Shown here: piece after piece, positions 9,060-17,710 of the stretch
Layout of the letters: every line of letters begins with the position of its first letter
How positions within the stretch are numbered: position 1 is the first letter of the stretch
NCBI RefSeq assembly: GCF_900637185.1
Contig: NZ_LR134352.1
Span: 2,046,001-2,110,000, forward strand
Reading direction: 5' to 3'
Source: Nocardia asteroides
GTDB lineage: Bacteria; Actinomycetota; Actinomycetes; Mycobacteriales; Mycobacteriaceae
DNA length: 64,000 bases
Translations under genes and position numbers: made by a program
The notes under the pieces: generated by a model
Seen by the model: only the letters and a program-made list of their open reading frames with translations
What the model was told of the DNA's origin: nothing
The model's database searches: none

Positions 9060-10121
9060 ATGAGTGAAGCGGAAGTGCTGTTCGAGGTACGCGACGGGCT
9101 CGGTCTGATCACCCTGAACCGGCCGCGGGCCATCAACGCGCTCAACCACTCGATGACCCTGGCGATCGGCGAGACGCTGCGCGCCTGGGCCACCGATCCC
9201 GCGATCACCACCGTCGCGATCGTCGGCGCGGGCGAGCGCGGGCTGTGCGCGGGTGGCGACATCGTCGCCATCCACCGCGACGCCAAGGCCGTCCTCGACG
9301 GCGCCGCCGGCCCGCTGGAGACCGGCACCGCCGCGTTCTGGCGCGACGAATACCTGCTCAACGCCCTGATCGGCAGCTACCCGAAGCCGTACGTGGCGGT
9401 GATGGACGGCATCGTCATGGGCGGCGGCGTCGGCCTCTCGGCGCACGGCAGCCACCGCATCGTCACCGAACGCTCGCAGATCGGCATGCCCGAGGTGGGC
9501 ATCGGTTTCGTGCCCGATGTCGGTGGTACCTATCTGCTCTCGCACACGCCCGGCGAGATCGGCACCCACGTCGCGCTCACCACGGCGCGCATGGGCGCGG
9601 GCGACGCCATCGCGGCCGGTTTCGCCGACAGCTACGTGCCCTCGGCCGAACTGCCCGCCCTGCTCGAGGCGCTGCGCACCACGCCCGCCGACGAGGCCAT
9701 CGCCCAATTCGCCACGGCCGCACCGGAATCCGAGCTCGCGGCCCAGCGCGACTGGATCGACGCCTGCTACGCGGCCGACACGGTCGAGGAGATCGTCGAC
9801 GCGCTGCGCGCCGCCGGTTCCCCCGAGGCGAGCAAGGCCGCCGACGACCTGCTGGCCAAATCGCCGGTCGCGCTGAAAGCCACCCTGCGCGCGCTGCGCG
9901 CGGCCGCCACGCTGACGCTGGGCGGCGCGCTCAACGCCGAATACCGCATCACCGTCGCCGCGCTGAACACCCACGACCTCGCCGAGGGCATCCGCGCCCA
10001 GGTGATCGACAAGGACCGCATGCCGCGCTGGTCGCCCGCCACCCTCGCCGACGTGAGCCCGGCCCAGGTCGACGCCTACTTCGCCCCGCTGGGCGCGCGC
10101 GAACTGGGTTTGCCCGCGTAG
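9060..10121 (+). CDS. 3-hydroxyisobutyryl-CoA hydrolase (enoyl-CoA hydratase/isomerase superfamily)
   Basis: A 353-residue crotonase-fold hydrolase of valine breakdown, releasing 3-hydroxyisobutyrate from its CoA ester. The oxyanion-hole segments are 'GLCAGGDIVAIHRD' and 'VMGGGVGLSAHGSHRI'. The motif 'MPEVGIGFVPDVGGTYLLS' supplies the glutamate and aspartate that mark the hydrolase branch rather than plain hydratases, and the length of about 350 residues also fits that branch. The ATG at 9060 was chosen because it begins the conserved core; the open frame runs far upstream without meaning. A second crotonase gene follows 67 bases downstream on the same strand, suggesting one operon for branched-chain acyl-CoA degradation. 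Confidence 0.9.
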   Translation: MSEAEVLFEVRDGLGLITLNRPRAINALNHSMTLAIGETLRAWATDPAITTVAIVGAGERGLCAGGDIVAIHRDAKAVLDGAAGPLETGTAAFWRDEYLLNALIGSYPKPYVAVMDGIVMGGGVGLSAHGSHRIVTERSQIGMPEVGIGFVPDVGGTYLLSHTPGEIGTHVALTTARMGAGDAIAAGFADSYVPSAELPALLEALRTTPADEAIAQFATAAPESELAAQRDWIDACYAADTVEEIVDALRAAGSPEASKAADDLLAKSPVALKATLRALRAAATLTLGGALNAEYRITVAALNTHDLAEGIRAQVIDKDRMPRWSPATLADVSPAQVDAYFAPLGARELGLPA

Positions 10122-10188
10122 CCGCCCGGCGGCCCGGCTCGGTATCGTCAGCGTCATCCGTGACCACTGATGAACAAGAGGGTGCCTG

Positions 10189-10983
10189 GTGACCGATTTC
10201 GAGACGATTCTGCTGGAGCGCAAGGGCGGCAGCGAGGGTAAGGGCGGGGTCGGCTGGATCACGCTGAACCGGCCCAAGGCCCTCAACGCACTCAACGCGC
10301 AGGTCCTCGACGACGTCATCGCCGCGCTCGACGAGCTCGAGGGCGACGACTCCATCGGCGCCGTCGTCATCACCGGGTCGGAGAAGGCCTTCGCGGCCGG
10401 CGCCGACATCAAGGAGATGGCGCCCAAGTCCTACATGGACATGTACATGTCGGACTTCTTCGCCCGCTGGGACCGCCTGGCCAACTTCCGCAAGCCGACT
10501 ATCGCCGCGGTCGCGGGTTACGCCCTCGGCGGTGGCTGCGAGCTGGCGATGCTGTGCGACATCCTGATCGCGGCCGACACCGCCAAGTTCGGTCAGCCCG
10601 AGATCAAGCTCGGCGTGATCCCCGGCATCGGCGGCTCGCAGCGGCTCACCCGCGCGGTCGGCAAGGCCAAGGCCATGGACCTGATCCTGACCGGCCGCAA
10701 CATGGGCGTCGAGGAGGCCGAGCGCGCCGGGCTGGTCTCGCGGATCGTGCCCGCCGACCAGCTGCTCGACACCGCGCTCGAGACCGCGCAGACCATCGCC
10801 TCGATGTCGCTGCCGGTCGCGATGATCGCCAAGGAAGCCGTGAACCGCGCCTTCGAGACCACCCTCGCCGAGGGCCTGCTGTTCGAGCGTCGCGTGTTCC
10901 ACTCCCTGTTCGCCACCGACGACCAGAAGGAAGGCATGGCCGCCTTCGTCGAGAAGCGGACGCCGAACTTCACCAACAGCTAG
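10189..10983 (+). CDS. Enoyl-CoA hydratase (EchA8-like)
   Basis: A 264-residue crotonase that hydrates 2-enoyl-CoA to 3-hydroxyacyl-CoA. Both catalytic glutamates are present: one in '[11 protein letters not shown]' and one in '[15 protein letters not shown]'. The oxyanion-hole segment is '[12 protein letters not shown]'. The sequence is close to the mycobacterial EchA8 type, the general short-chain hydratase. Translation starts at GTG 10189 behind the purine-rich GAACAAGAGGG. The TAG stop overlaps the stop of the convergent Hsp70-like gene by 4 bases. Confidence 0.92.
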   Translation: MTDFETILLERKGGSEGKGGVGWITLNRPKALNALNAQVLDDVIAALDELEGDDSIGAVVITGSEKAFAAGADIKEMAPKSYMDMYMSDFFARWDRLANFRKPTIAAVAGYALGGGCELAMLCDILIAADTAKFGQPEIKLGVIPGIGGSQRLTRAVGKAKAMDLILTGRNMGVEEAERAGLVSRIVPADQLLDTALETAQTIASMSLPVAMIAKEAVNRAFETTLAEGLLFERRVFHSLFATDDQKEGMAAFVEKRTPNFTNS

Positions 10984-12044
10984 TTCTGTTTCACCCGTAG
11001 CGAGCCGTCGGTGAGCTGGGCGGGAGTCGGCGCGGTGCCCTGTTCCGGGGACCGCGCCGACGTGTTGTCGGTGCCGAGCAGACCGGCGACCGTGCCGCCG
11101 AGCGTCGCCGTCACCGCGACCGCGGCCAGGAGTTTTCGGCGACCGGGCCGCTGCCCGGCCTCCCGGAACGACTGCGCCGCGCCCGCCCGCAACCGCGGCA
11201 TCCGCAAGCGGGCGGGCGGACGCTGTGCGGCCAGCAGCACAGCGCCGCGCGCCGAGACATAGTCCGGCTCGGGGTCGTAGACGATCGGCAGCCCGATCCG
11301 GCGCGCCAGATCGGCCCGCAGCGACGGATTGCGGGTACAGCCGCCCAGCAGGACCAGCGCGCCGGGCCGTATCCCGCTCTCCTCGACCACCTGGCGCACG
11401 AACGACGCCGAATGATGCAATCCCGCCTCGCACAGCTCGGCCAGATCGCTGCGGGTCACCACCGCGCGCTCACCGGTGCCCGCGTCGGTGGCGGTCACCA
11501 CGCGCGCCCGGCTCAGCGACTCCCGGTGCGCCCTGGTGGTGCGGGCGTCGGTCAGCACCCCGCCGCGGGCCAGCTGCCAGCGCAGCAGCGCGTCGTAGCC
11601 GTCACCGCTCAGGACCGTGCTGCGGCGGCTCGCCAGAATCGTGTCGGTGCGGCAGTCGGCATGGGTGACCGTCAGGCCGGAGCAGCCGAGGTCGTACAGG
11701 ATCACCGAATCGGTGGCGGGCAGCATGCCGGTGAACCGCAGATACCGCAGCTGCGCCAGCGGCTCGTCGACGATGCCCACTTCGGACCTGCCGACCGCGG
11801 CCCGGATCGCGTCGGCGTGCGACTCGCTGCGACACGTCACCGCCGTGGCGGTCACGCACTCGCCGCGGGCCAGCGCGGCCACCCGCATCCGGCGCAGCAC
11901 CGACAACACCGCTTCTTCGACCGATCCGCCCGACCTGCGCGGTAGCCGGAGCCGGTCCACCGGGGGCAGGTGCGGCTGATCGGAGTGGGTCAGCACGGCG
12001 CGGGCACCACCCGCACCCGCCGATACCCCCAGGACCAGCACCAT
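10980..12044 (-). CDS. Hsp70-like ATPase-fold protein with C-terminal membrane segment
   Basis: A 354-residue protein with the actin/Hsp70 ATPase fold in degenerate form. Recognisable pieces are the first phosphate loop region ([15 protein letters not shown]), a '[14 protein letters not shown]' second phosphate loop, '[10 protein letters not shown]' (the DnaK GDxxD-like site) and '[11 protein letters not shown]' (the adenosine motif). The substrate-binding domain of DnaK is missing; instead residues 304-325 form one hydrophobic segment followed by a short polar tail. It is therefore a membrane-anchored Hsp70 relative, of a kind common in Mycobacteriales and of unknown role. It lies 25 bases downstream of a marR gene on the same strand and probably shares its transcript. 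Confidence 0.8.
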   Translation of the reverse strand: MVLVLGVSAGAGGARAVLTHSDQPHLPPVDRLRLPRRSGGSVEEAVLSVLRRMRVAALARGECVTATAVTCRSESHADAIRAAVGRSEVGIVDEPLAQLRYLRFTGMLPATDSVILYDLGCSGLTVTHADCRTDTILASRRSTVLSGDGYDALLRWQLARGGVLTDARTTRAHRESLSRARVVTATDAGTGERAVVTRSDLAELCEAGLHHSASFVRQVVEESGIRPGALVLLGGCTRNPSLRADLARRIGLPIVYDPEPDYVSARGAVLLAAQRPPARLRMPRLRAGAAQSFREAGQRPGRRKLLAAVAVTATLGGTVAGLLGTDNTSARSPEQGTAPTPAQLTDGSLRVKQN

Positions 12045-12069
12045 GCGCTACATGGTGGACCAATTTCCG

Positions 12070-12657
12070 CTAGCTGCCAAGCGAGTCGCGCGGTGATTCG
12101 CCGGTTGGTTGCCAGGTCGCGTGGAATGCGAGGTTTTCCGCGCCCGGATCCTCGTAGTCACCCGCGTCGTGCCGGAATTCGGCCAGCAGTGCCAGCAGCT
12201 CCCGCACCCGATCCGCGGGCAGCCCGGGCTCGGCGAACACCTGCGCGTTCAGCGCCGCCGTCGCCTCCGCCACCAATTCCCTTCCCGCGTCGGTGATCTC
12301 GATCAGGGTCGCGCGCCGGTCGCTCGGATGCGGCACCCGCACCACCAGCCCCGCCGCCTCCAGCCGGTCGACGGTATTGGTCACGCTCGTCGGATGCACC
12401 TGCAAACGGGCACTCGCCTTCGCCATCGGCAACGCGCCGGTCTTGCTGAAACTGAGCAGTTGCAGCAGCTCATAGCGGGAGAACGTCAACCCCGACGGCT
12501 TCAGCGCCTCGTCCACCCGCGACATCACGATCTGCTGGGCCCGCACCAGCGAGGTCACCACGGCCATCCCGTCGGCGACCGCGCCCCACCCGTGCCCGGT
12601 CCACTGCCGGTGCGCTTCGGCGATCGGGTCATGCGGAAGCGGTCGTGGCCGAGACAT
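12070..12657 (-). CDS. MarR family transcriptional regulator
   Basis: A 195-residue winged-helix repressor. The HTH core reads 'LTFSRYELLQLLSFSK', 'MAKASARLQVHPTSVTN' (recognition helix) and the beta wing 'VRVPHPSDRRATLIEIT', where DxR is the family signature. The N- and C-terminal helices form the dimer interface. I chose ATG 12657; ATG at 12669 or 12690 is possible. The gene is the first of a two-gene unit with the Hsp70-like gene, the most likely regulated partner. The ligand is unknown. Confidence 0.88.
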   Translation of the reverse strand: MSRPRPLPHDPIAEAHRQWTGHGWGAVADGMAVVTSLVRAQQIVMSRVDEALKPSGLTFSRYELLQLLSFSKTGALPMAKASARLQVHPTSVTNTVDRLEAAGLVVRVPHPSDRRATLIEITDAGRELVAEATAALNAQVFAEPGLPADRVRELLALLAEFRHDAGDYEDPGAENLAFHATWQPTGESPRDSLGS

Positions 12658-12774
12658 GCGTTCGATCATCGCACGACCAGGGCCCGGCACCGCCCAGCCG
12701 AGCGTCGGCAGTTTCGATCACCGCGAGCGTAACCCTGGCCGCGAAGCTGGTCCGACGGCATTCTCTATGTCGAG

Positions 12775-12846
12775 GCGGGCGTGGCTGAGTGGTTGAGGCA
12801 ACGGTCTGCAAAGCCGTTTACGCGGGTTCAATTCCCGCCGCTCGCT
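12775..12846 (+). tRNA. tRNA-Cys (GCA)
   Basis: A 72-base cloverleaf. The acceptor stem GCGGGCG pairs with CGCTCGC (one G-U pair). The anticodon stem ACGGT/GCCGT encloses loop CTGCAAA with anticodon GCA. The T arm is GCGGG-TTCAATT-CCCGC. The discriminator base is T, as expected for cysteine. CCA is not encoded. Confidence 0.97.
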
Positions 12847-12873
12847 CTGTGTTTATTTGCGGCTGGCGCCGCA

Positions 12874-12966
12874 GGGTTTTCGGCCCCTGGTGCCTCGCAT
12901 CCGAGGGGCGATACTTCGCCTTCGGCGGTACGTATCGCCCCTCGGATGCGAGGCGGCCGAAAACCC
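12874..12966. repeat. Long interrupted inverted repeat (35-bp arms)
   Basis: The left arm (12874-12885 plus 12892-12914) and the right arm (12932-12966) are complementary over 12 + 23 bases with no mismatch; the left arm alone carries a 6-base insertion (12886-12891). The 17-base loop holds a further CGCC/GGCG mini-stem. It lies between tRNA-Cys and the stop of the convergent ABC transporter operon. It could terminate both transcripts, but it is far longer than a normal terminator and has no T run, so it may instead be a dispersed palindromic element. Confidence 0.85.
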
Positions 12967-13013
12967 GTGGGCGTTGGGTTTCGGGGTGGCGTTGTCGCTG
13001 TGGGATGGGCGTT

Positions 13014-14099
13014 TCACTCGTGGGAGTGGGGCGCCTCTTTCTCGTATGCGGTGGCTTTTCCCTGGACTGTCAGGCGGACTCTGTCGTTCATTTCTGGGGC
13101 GTTGATGCCGGTTCGGCGGACTTTTACCGTTCCCGCGCCCTCTGCCAAATCGATGGTCAGGATGACGTCCGGGCCGCGGAAATCCACGTCCTGGATCGTG
13201 CCGCTGTGCGGGTGGGGGGCGGTGATCACCTCGGCGGTGAGTTGTTCCGGGCGCAGCATCAGGGTTACCTCGCCGGTGGGGGCGGCGGCCTGCACCGGGA
13301 CCGGGCCGAGGACGGACTTGGCGATGTCGTTCTCGGCGAGGGCGTCCAGCAGGACGACGTCGCCGAGGAACTGGGCGGTGAACAGGTCGGCGGGGTGGTG
13401 GTAGACCTGCTCGGGGGTGCCGATCTGGGTGAAGCGGCCCGCGCGCATCACGGCGACCTGTTCGGCGAAGCTCAGTGCCTCCTCCTGGTCGTGGGTGACC
13501 AGGATGCTGGTCATGCCCGCGGCGCGCAGGGTGTCGGCCACGGCCTGGCGGGTGGTGGCGCGCAGGCCGGTGTCCAGGGCGCTGAAGGGCTCGTCGAGCA
13601 GCATCAGGTCGGGCTTGCGGGCCAGGGCGCGGGCCAGGGCGACACGCTGCTGCTGGCCACCGGAGAGCTGATGCGGCATGCGGTCGGCGTAGCCGGCGTC
13701 GAGTGAGACCATGGCCAGCAGTTCGGCGACCCGGTCGCGGTCGCGGTGGCGGCGCAGCCGGTCGCCCGCGCCGCGCCAGCCGGTGCGCAGGCCGTAGGCG
13801 ATATTGGCCGCCACGCTCAGATGCGGGAACAGCGCGCCGTCCTGGGCCACGTAACCGATCCGCCTGCGCTGCGGCGGCACACAGACCTGTTCGCGGACAA
13901 TGGTTTCCGCGCCCAGCTGGACGGTTCCGGAGTCGGGGGACTCGAAACCGGCGACGACGCGCAGCAGCGTCGTCTTGCCGCAGCCCGACGCGCCGACGAT
14001 GGCCGCGGCCGAACCGTCGGGCACGTCCAGATCGATGTGGTCGAGCACCCGGGTGGCGCCGAAACTCTTCGACACCGCGCTCACGACGAGCCGGCTCAT
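13014..14099 (-). CDS. ABC transporter ATP-binding protein, ferric iron type (FbpC-like)
   Basis: A 361-residue ATPase of a binding-protein-dependent importer. Walker A is GASGCGKTT, the signature is LSGGQQQRVALARAL, Walker B is LMLLDEPFSALD and the switch histidine is in 'ILVTHDQEEALSF'. The C-terminal third (about 240-361) is the TOBE/OB-type regulatory domain found in FbpC and related ATPases. The start at 14099 forms an ATGA overlap with the stop of the permease gene, so the two are translationally coupled. The gene is the last of the three-gene importer operon and ends 47 bases from the large inverted repeat. Confidence 0.92.
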   Translation of the reverse strand: MSRLVVSAVSKSFGATRVLDHIDLDVPDGSAAAIVGASGCGKTTLLRVVAGFESPDSGTVQLGAETIVREQVCVPPQRRRIGYVAQDGALFPHLSVAANIAYGLRTGWRGAGDRLRRHRDRDRVAELLAMVSLDAGYADRMPHQLSGGQQQRVALARALARKPDLMLLDEPFSALDTGLRATTRQAVADTLRAAGMTSILVTHDQEEALSFAEQVAVMRAGRFTQIGTPEQVYHHPADLFTAQFLGDVVLLDALAENDIAKSVLGPVPVQAAAPTGEVTLMLRPEQLTAEVITAPHPHSGTIQDVDFRGPDVILTIDLAEGAGTVKVRRTGINAPEMNDRVRLTVQGKATAYEKEAPHSHE

Positions 14100-15655
14100 A
14101 TCCCCGCCGCCTTCCTGGACTGGGTGAACAGCAGGTAGGTCACCGGCACGGTGACAACGATCATGATCAGCGCGTACGGTGCCGCAGCGGCGTAGTCGAG
14201 TTCGCCCGACAGGCCCCAGAACTGCATGGCCAGCGTGCGAGTCCCGTTGGGCGCCAGCAACAGTGTCGCGGTGAGCTCGGTCGACACCGCGACGAAGACC
14301 AGCGCCGCCGCCGACGCGGCCGCGGGCGCCGTCATCCGCAGGGTCACCCGGATGAACGTGGCCGAGGCCGACTCGCCCAGCGACCGCGACACCTCCTCCA
14401 ACCCGACCGGCACCTGCGCCAGCCCGGCCCGCACGCTCACCAGCGCGCGCGGCAGGAACATCAGCGCGTACGCCAGCACCACCAGCAGCACCGTCTGATA
14501 CAGCGGCGGTACCCAGCGGATCGTCACCGTCACCAGGGCCAGCGCGATCACGATGCCGGGCAGCGAACTGGTGATGTAGTTGGCGCCCTCGATCACGCGG
14601 GCGAACCGGGCGGTCGAACGCACGGCGATCCACGCGATCGGGAACGCGCACAACGTGGTGAGCACCGCGGCCGCCGCGGCCAGCGCGACCGTCTGGCTCA
14701 GCGCGGTGCCGATCACCTCGGCGTCCCACACCGCCGAACCGCCCAGCCACAGCCAGCGCCCGATCGTCCACAGCGGCACACCGAGCGCGCCCGCGAGCAC
14801 CGCCACCAGCACCCCGAACAGCGGAATCCGCCACCAGCCCAGGGCGATCGGTCGCGCCACCCGTGGCGCGCCGGCGCCGACCCTGGCATAGCGCGCGTTG
14901 CCACGCAGCAGCGCTTCACCGCCCAGCAGTGCCAGACAGCACAGCACCAGGACGCCGGCGAGCATGCTGCCCGCCGGCCCGGCGAAGCTGCTCTGGTACT
15001 GCTCGAAGATCGCGGTCGTGAAGGTGTCGAAACGCAACATCACGAAGGCGCCGTACTCGGCGAGCAGATGCAGCCCGATCAGCAGCGCACCGCCCAGGAT
15101 CGCCAACCGCAGCTGCGGAACGACGATGCGCCGGAACACTTCCGCCCGCCCGGAACCGAGCGCGCGCGCCGACTCCTCGAGCGCCGGATCCAGCCGCCGC
15201 AAGGTGGCCGCGACCGGCAGGTACACCAGCGGGAAGTACGACATCGTGGCCACCACGACCGCCGCCGGCAACCCGTGCATCGACTCGAACACGCTCACCC
15301 AGCCGTAGCTGTTCACGAACGCGGGCACCGCCAGCGGCGCCACCAGCACCGGGCCCCACCACGCCCGGCCGGGTACGTCGGTGCGCTCCACCAGCCAGGC
15401 CAGCCCCAGCCCGAGCACGACGCAGATCGGCACGGTGCACACCACCAGCGCGACCGTATTGCCCAGCAGCTCAGCGACTCTGGGGCGGAACACCAGGTCG
15501 GCGGCTTCGCGCAGGCCGGTGTCGAACAGCACCGAGACGATGTAGCCGAGCGGGACGAACGTCGCCGCCGTCAGCAGCAGGGCCACGAGCGTGACGAACA
15601 CCCCGGGCCGACCGACCCGGGGTGTCGTCGTGCGCACGGTCCGCAGCGCCACCAC
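14096..15655 (-). CDS. ABC transporter permease, ferric iron type (FbpB-like)
   Basis: A 519-residue double-length permease with about twelve transmembrane segments. There are two BPD_transp_1 domains, as in FbpB/AfuB proteins: EAA loops 'EESARALGSGRAEVFRRI' in the first half and 'EEVSRSLGESASATFIRV' in the second. This fused arrangement is characteristic of Fe(III) importers, in which one protein supplies both halves of the channel. It follows the binding-protein gene with no gap (15655/15656) and overlaps the ATPase gene by 4 bases, so the three form one operon. Confidence 0.92.
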   Translation of the reverse strand: MVALRTVRTTTPRVGRPGVFVTLVALLLTAATFVPLGYIVSVLFDTGLREAADLVFRPRVAELLGNTVALVVCTVPICVVLGLGLAWLVERTDVPGRAWWGPVLVAPLAVPAFVNSYGWVSVFESMHGLPAAVVVATMSYFPLVYLPVAATLRRLDPALEESARALGSGRAEVFRRIVVPQLRLAILGGALLIGLHLLAEYGAFVMLRFDTFTTAIFEQYQSSFAGPAGSMLAGVLVLCCLALLGGEALLRGNARYARVGAGAPRVARPIALGWWRIPLFGVLVAVLAGALGVPLWTIGRWLWLGGSAVWDAEVIGTALSQTVALAAAAAVLTTLCAFPIAWIAVRSTARFARVIEGANYITSSLPGIVIALALVTVTIRWVPPLYQTVLLVVLAYALMFLPRALVSVRAGLAQVPVGLEEVSRSLGESASATFIRVTLRMTAPAAASAAALVFVAVSTELTATLLLAPNGTRTLAMQFWGLSGELDYAAAAPYALIMIVVTVPVTYLLFTQSRKAAGI

Positions 15656-16675
15656 CTACAGCAGTCCCGCCTCGGTCATCAGCTCGGTGACCTTCTTCGA
15701 ATCCAGCTTGCTCGGATCGATCGCGGGCGCCTGCAGATCGGCCAGCGGCGGCAGCGCCGGATTCGCGGCCACGTCACTGGCCACCGGGTACTCCATGGAC
15801 GTGCCGTCGCGCAGGATCTCCTGCCCGCGCTTGCCGGTGACGAAGGCCAGGAACTTCTGCGCGGCCTCCTGTTTCTTGCTCGACTTCAGCACGCCGCCAC
15901 CGGACACGCTGACGAAGGCACCCGGGTCCTGGTTCTTGAAGTAGTGCAGCGCGGTGTTCGCGCTGCCCTCCTTGGTCTTGGCCTGATCGCGGTACCAGTA
16001 GTAGTGGTAGATCACGCCGCCCTCGGGGTTGCCCGAGTTCACGGCCTTCATGGTGGCCACATTGTTCTGCAGCGAGGTGGCGTTGGCCTTCATCCCGCGC
16101 AGCCAGGCCCGGGTGACGTCCTCGCCCTTCAGCGCGAGCAGACCGGCCACGATCGCCTGGAAGTCGGCGCCGGAAGTGCCCGCGCCCCAGCGGCCCTGCC
16201 ACTGCGGCTGCGCCAGATCCAGCAGCGAGACCGGCAGCCCGGCCGTGGGCAGCTTGTCCTTGTTGTAGACGAACACCGTGGCGCGGGCCGCGACACCGGT
16301 CCACTTGCCGGTCGACGGACGGTACTGTGCCGGAACCTGATTCAGCGTGCCCGGGTCGACGTCGGCGAACAGGCCCGCGTTCTCCACCAGCGCCATGGCG
16401 GGGGAGTTCTCGGTGAGGAAGGCGTCGGCGGGGGAGTTGGCGCCCTCGGCGACGAGCTGATTGCCCAGCGCGGTGTCGCCACCCTGGCGCAGGACGACCT
16501 TGATGCCGGTCTCCGCGGTGAACGCCTCGGCCCACTCCTTGGTGAGCGATTCGTGCTGGGCGTTGTAGACGGTGATCTCGTCGGCACCGCCGGAGGAGGA
16601 CGAACACGCGCTGACCCCGAGCGCCGCCACCGCGATCGCCATCAGCCCGGCCAGAGGTTTCGAACTACGCGGCAT
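15656..16675 (-). CDS. Extracellular solute-binding lipoprotein, Fe(III) ABC importer (FbpA-like)
   Basis: A 339-residue secreted lipoprotein. The signal peptide ends in the lipobox LGVSAC, so the cysteine near residue 24 is lipidated. The mature protein starts 'ITVYNAQHESLTKEW', as in ferric-binding proteins, and contains the tyrosine-rich 'VIYHYYWYRDQ' that supplies the adjacent Tyr ligands of Fe(III) in FbpA-type proteins. ATG 16675 is preferred to 16693 because the first six residues of the longer form do not belong to a signal peptide. It is the first gene of the importer operon, and a dyad resembling an IdeR box lies 37 to 50 bases upstream. Confidence 0.9.
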   Translation of the reverse strand: MPRSSKPLAGLMAIAVAALGVSACSSSSGGADEITVYNAQHESLTKEWAEAFTAETGIKVVLRQGGDTALGNQLVAEGANSPADAFLTENSPAMALVENAGLFADVDPGTLNQVPAQYRPSTGKWTGVAARATVFVYNKDKLPTAGLPVSLLDLAQPQWQGRWGAGTSGADFQAIVAGLLALKGEDVTRAWLRGMKANATSLQNNVATMKAVNSGNPEGGVIYHYYWYRDQAKTKEGSANTALHYFKNQDPGAFVSVSGGGVLKSSKKQEAAQKFLAFVTGKRGQEILRDGTSMEYPVASDVAANPALPPLADLQAPAIDPSKLDSKKVTELMTEAGLL

Positions 16676-16711
16676 ACGCGTCCCTTCCCGCACAGGGTCC
16701 CCATACTGTGA

Positions 16712-16725
16712 TGAGGCTTGCCTCA
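16712..16725. promoter_or_regulatory. Candidate IdeR/DtxR iron box
   Basis: TGAGGC-TT-GCCTCA is an exact 6-bp dyad with a 2-base centre. Set against the 19-base IdeR/DtxR consensus it matches at about 12 positions, including the core AGGCT and the CCT of the right half. It sits just upstream of the iron-binding lipoprotein gene, where iron repression would be expected. Confidence 0.45.
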
Positions 16726-16796
16726 GGAAGATACCTCGCGTGATGTGCGCGGACCGGGCCGAACGGGCGATTCGCGGCGGGCGGCGCCGGGCGCGC

Positions 16797-17414
16797 TCAG
16801 TGCTTGTTGGCCGGCGCCGAGCAGATCTTCCAGGTGCCGTCTTCCTTCTTCAGGTGCTCCTCGGTGCTGTCCTCGGTCTCGGGCTCCTCGCCCGCCACCG
16901 AGAGGGTCAGCTTGCCGACCACCGTCGCCTTGGCGGTGTCGCCGGTGATCACGATGTCGTCGACCCGGTCGATGTCCACCGAGACGGTCGCGACGTCGAA
17001 CTGCTGGCGCTGCTCGGGGGTGAGGTTGGCGATCTCGGTGCGGTCGGCCTCGCAGGCCAGCTCGGCCGCGGCGATGAAGCCGTCGGAGTCGAGGGTGTCG
17101 TAGAAGTCGCGGATGGCGACCTCGATCTGCTTCTCGTCCGAGGAGAGTGGCGTGCGGCCCTGCAGGGTGAGCACCACGCCGGTGACCACCGCGCCGAGGA
17201 CGACCAGTGCGACCAGGCCCAGTGCGATGAACAGCCCCGTCCGCTTCTTCTTCGGCGGCTGCTGGTGCGGGATCACGTCGGGGCCGTCGGGATAGTTCGG
17301 CGGCGGGGTCTGACCCGGCCCGAAGCCCGCGTGCGGGTATCCGGGCGGCCCGGCGGGCATGCCGGGCGGCTGCTGACCGAAGGGGGGTTGCTGGCCCTCG
17401 GGGGGATTCGTCAT
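16797..17414 (-). CDS. Proline-rich single-pass membrane protein with extracytoplasmic domain
   Basis: A 205-residue protein of unknown function. The first 55 residues are rich in Pro, Gly and Gln (PPFGQQPPGMPAGPPGYPH), then a KKKR stop, then one transmembrane helix (residues about 59-82). The outside domain (about 85-205) contains a helix 'IEVAIRDFYDTLDSDG' and beta strands, resembling the DUF4878 or lumazine-binding-like domain seen in many Mycobacteriales membrane proteins. The next gene on this strand is the iron importer operon, 121 bases further on. A small hairpin (17434-17448) precedes the start. Confidence 0.7.
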   Translation of the reverse strand: MTNPPEGQQPPFGQQPPGMPAGPPGYPHAGFGPGQTPPPNYPDGPDVIPHQQPPKKKRTGLFIALGLVALVVLGAVVTGVVLTLQGRTPLSSDEKQIEVAIRDFYDTLDSDGFIAAAELACEADRTEIANLTPEQRQQFDVATVSVDIDRVDDIVITGDTAKATVVGKLTLSVAGEEPETEDSTEEHLKKEDGTWKICSAPANKH

Positions 17415-17490
17415 GCCTCGCTCCTGATGTCATCGGGGCGAGGCCCCGAAACCAAGTGGAACCGTGCGTGAACAATCTCGATCAACCAAA

Positions 17491-17520
17491 CGAGGCCCCG
17501 ACCGAACGGACGGGGCCTCG
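17491..17520 (-). terminator. Terminator of tRNA-Arg
   Basis: CGAGGCCCCG (17491-17500) and CGGGGCCTCG (17511-17520) are perfect 10-bp arms around a 10-base loop. On the minus strand the stem is followed by TTTGGTT and lies directly downstream of the tRNA. Confidence 0.8.
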
Positions 17521-17525
17521 AAGTG

Positions 17526-17598
17526 TGCCCTCGGCAGGATTCGAACCTGCGGCCTTCTGCTCCGGAGGCAGACGCTCTATCCCCTGAGCTACGAGGGC
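17526..17598 (-). tRNA. tRNA-Arg (CCG)
   Basis: A 73-base cloverleaf on the minus strand. The acceptor stem GCCCTCG pairs with CGAGGGC, and the discriminator is A. The anticodon arm TCTGC-CTCCGGA-GCAGA gives anticodon CCG, reading CGG. The T loop is the standard GGTTCGAATCC. CCA is not encoded. Confidence 0.97.
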
Positions 17599-17710
17599 GG
17601 GATAGATGCCGGTCGGCGGTGGCCGATCGGGCAGCGACAGCGTATCGCATCGTGTGCTGTGCGCCAAAAACGGTGCCGGACCGGGCGGTTGGCCCGGTCC
17701 GGCGAGGGGC

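Noticed and set aside
12781..13404. ORFs overlapping tRNA-Cys and the inverted repeat
   Set aside because: They run through a perfect tRNA and a palindrome and into the antisense of the ABC ATPase gene.
13703..16711. Open frame of 1002 codons opposite the iron ABC operon
   Set aside because: His/Arg/Gln-rich nonsense translation antisense to three well-supported genes.
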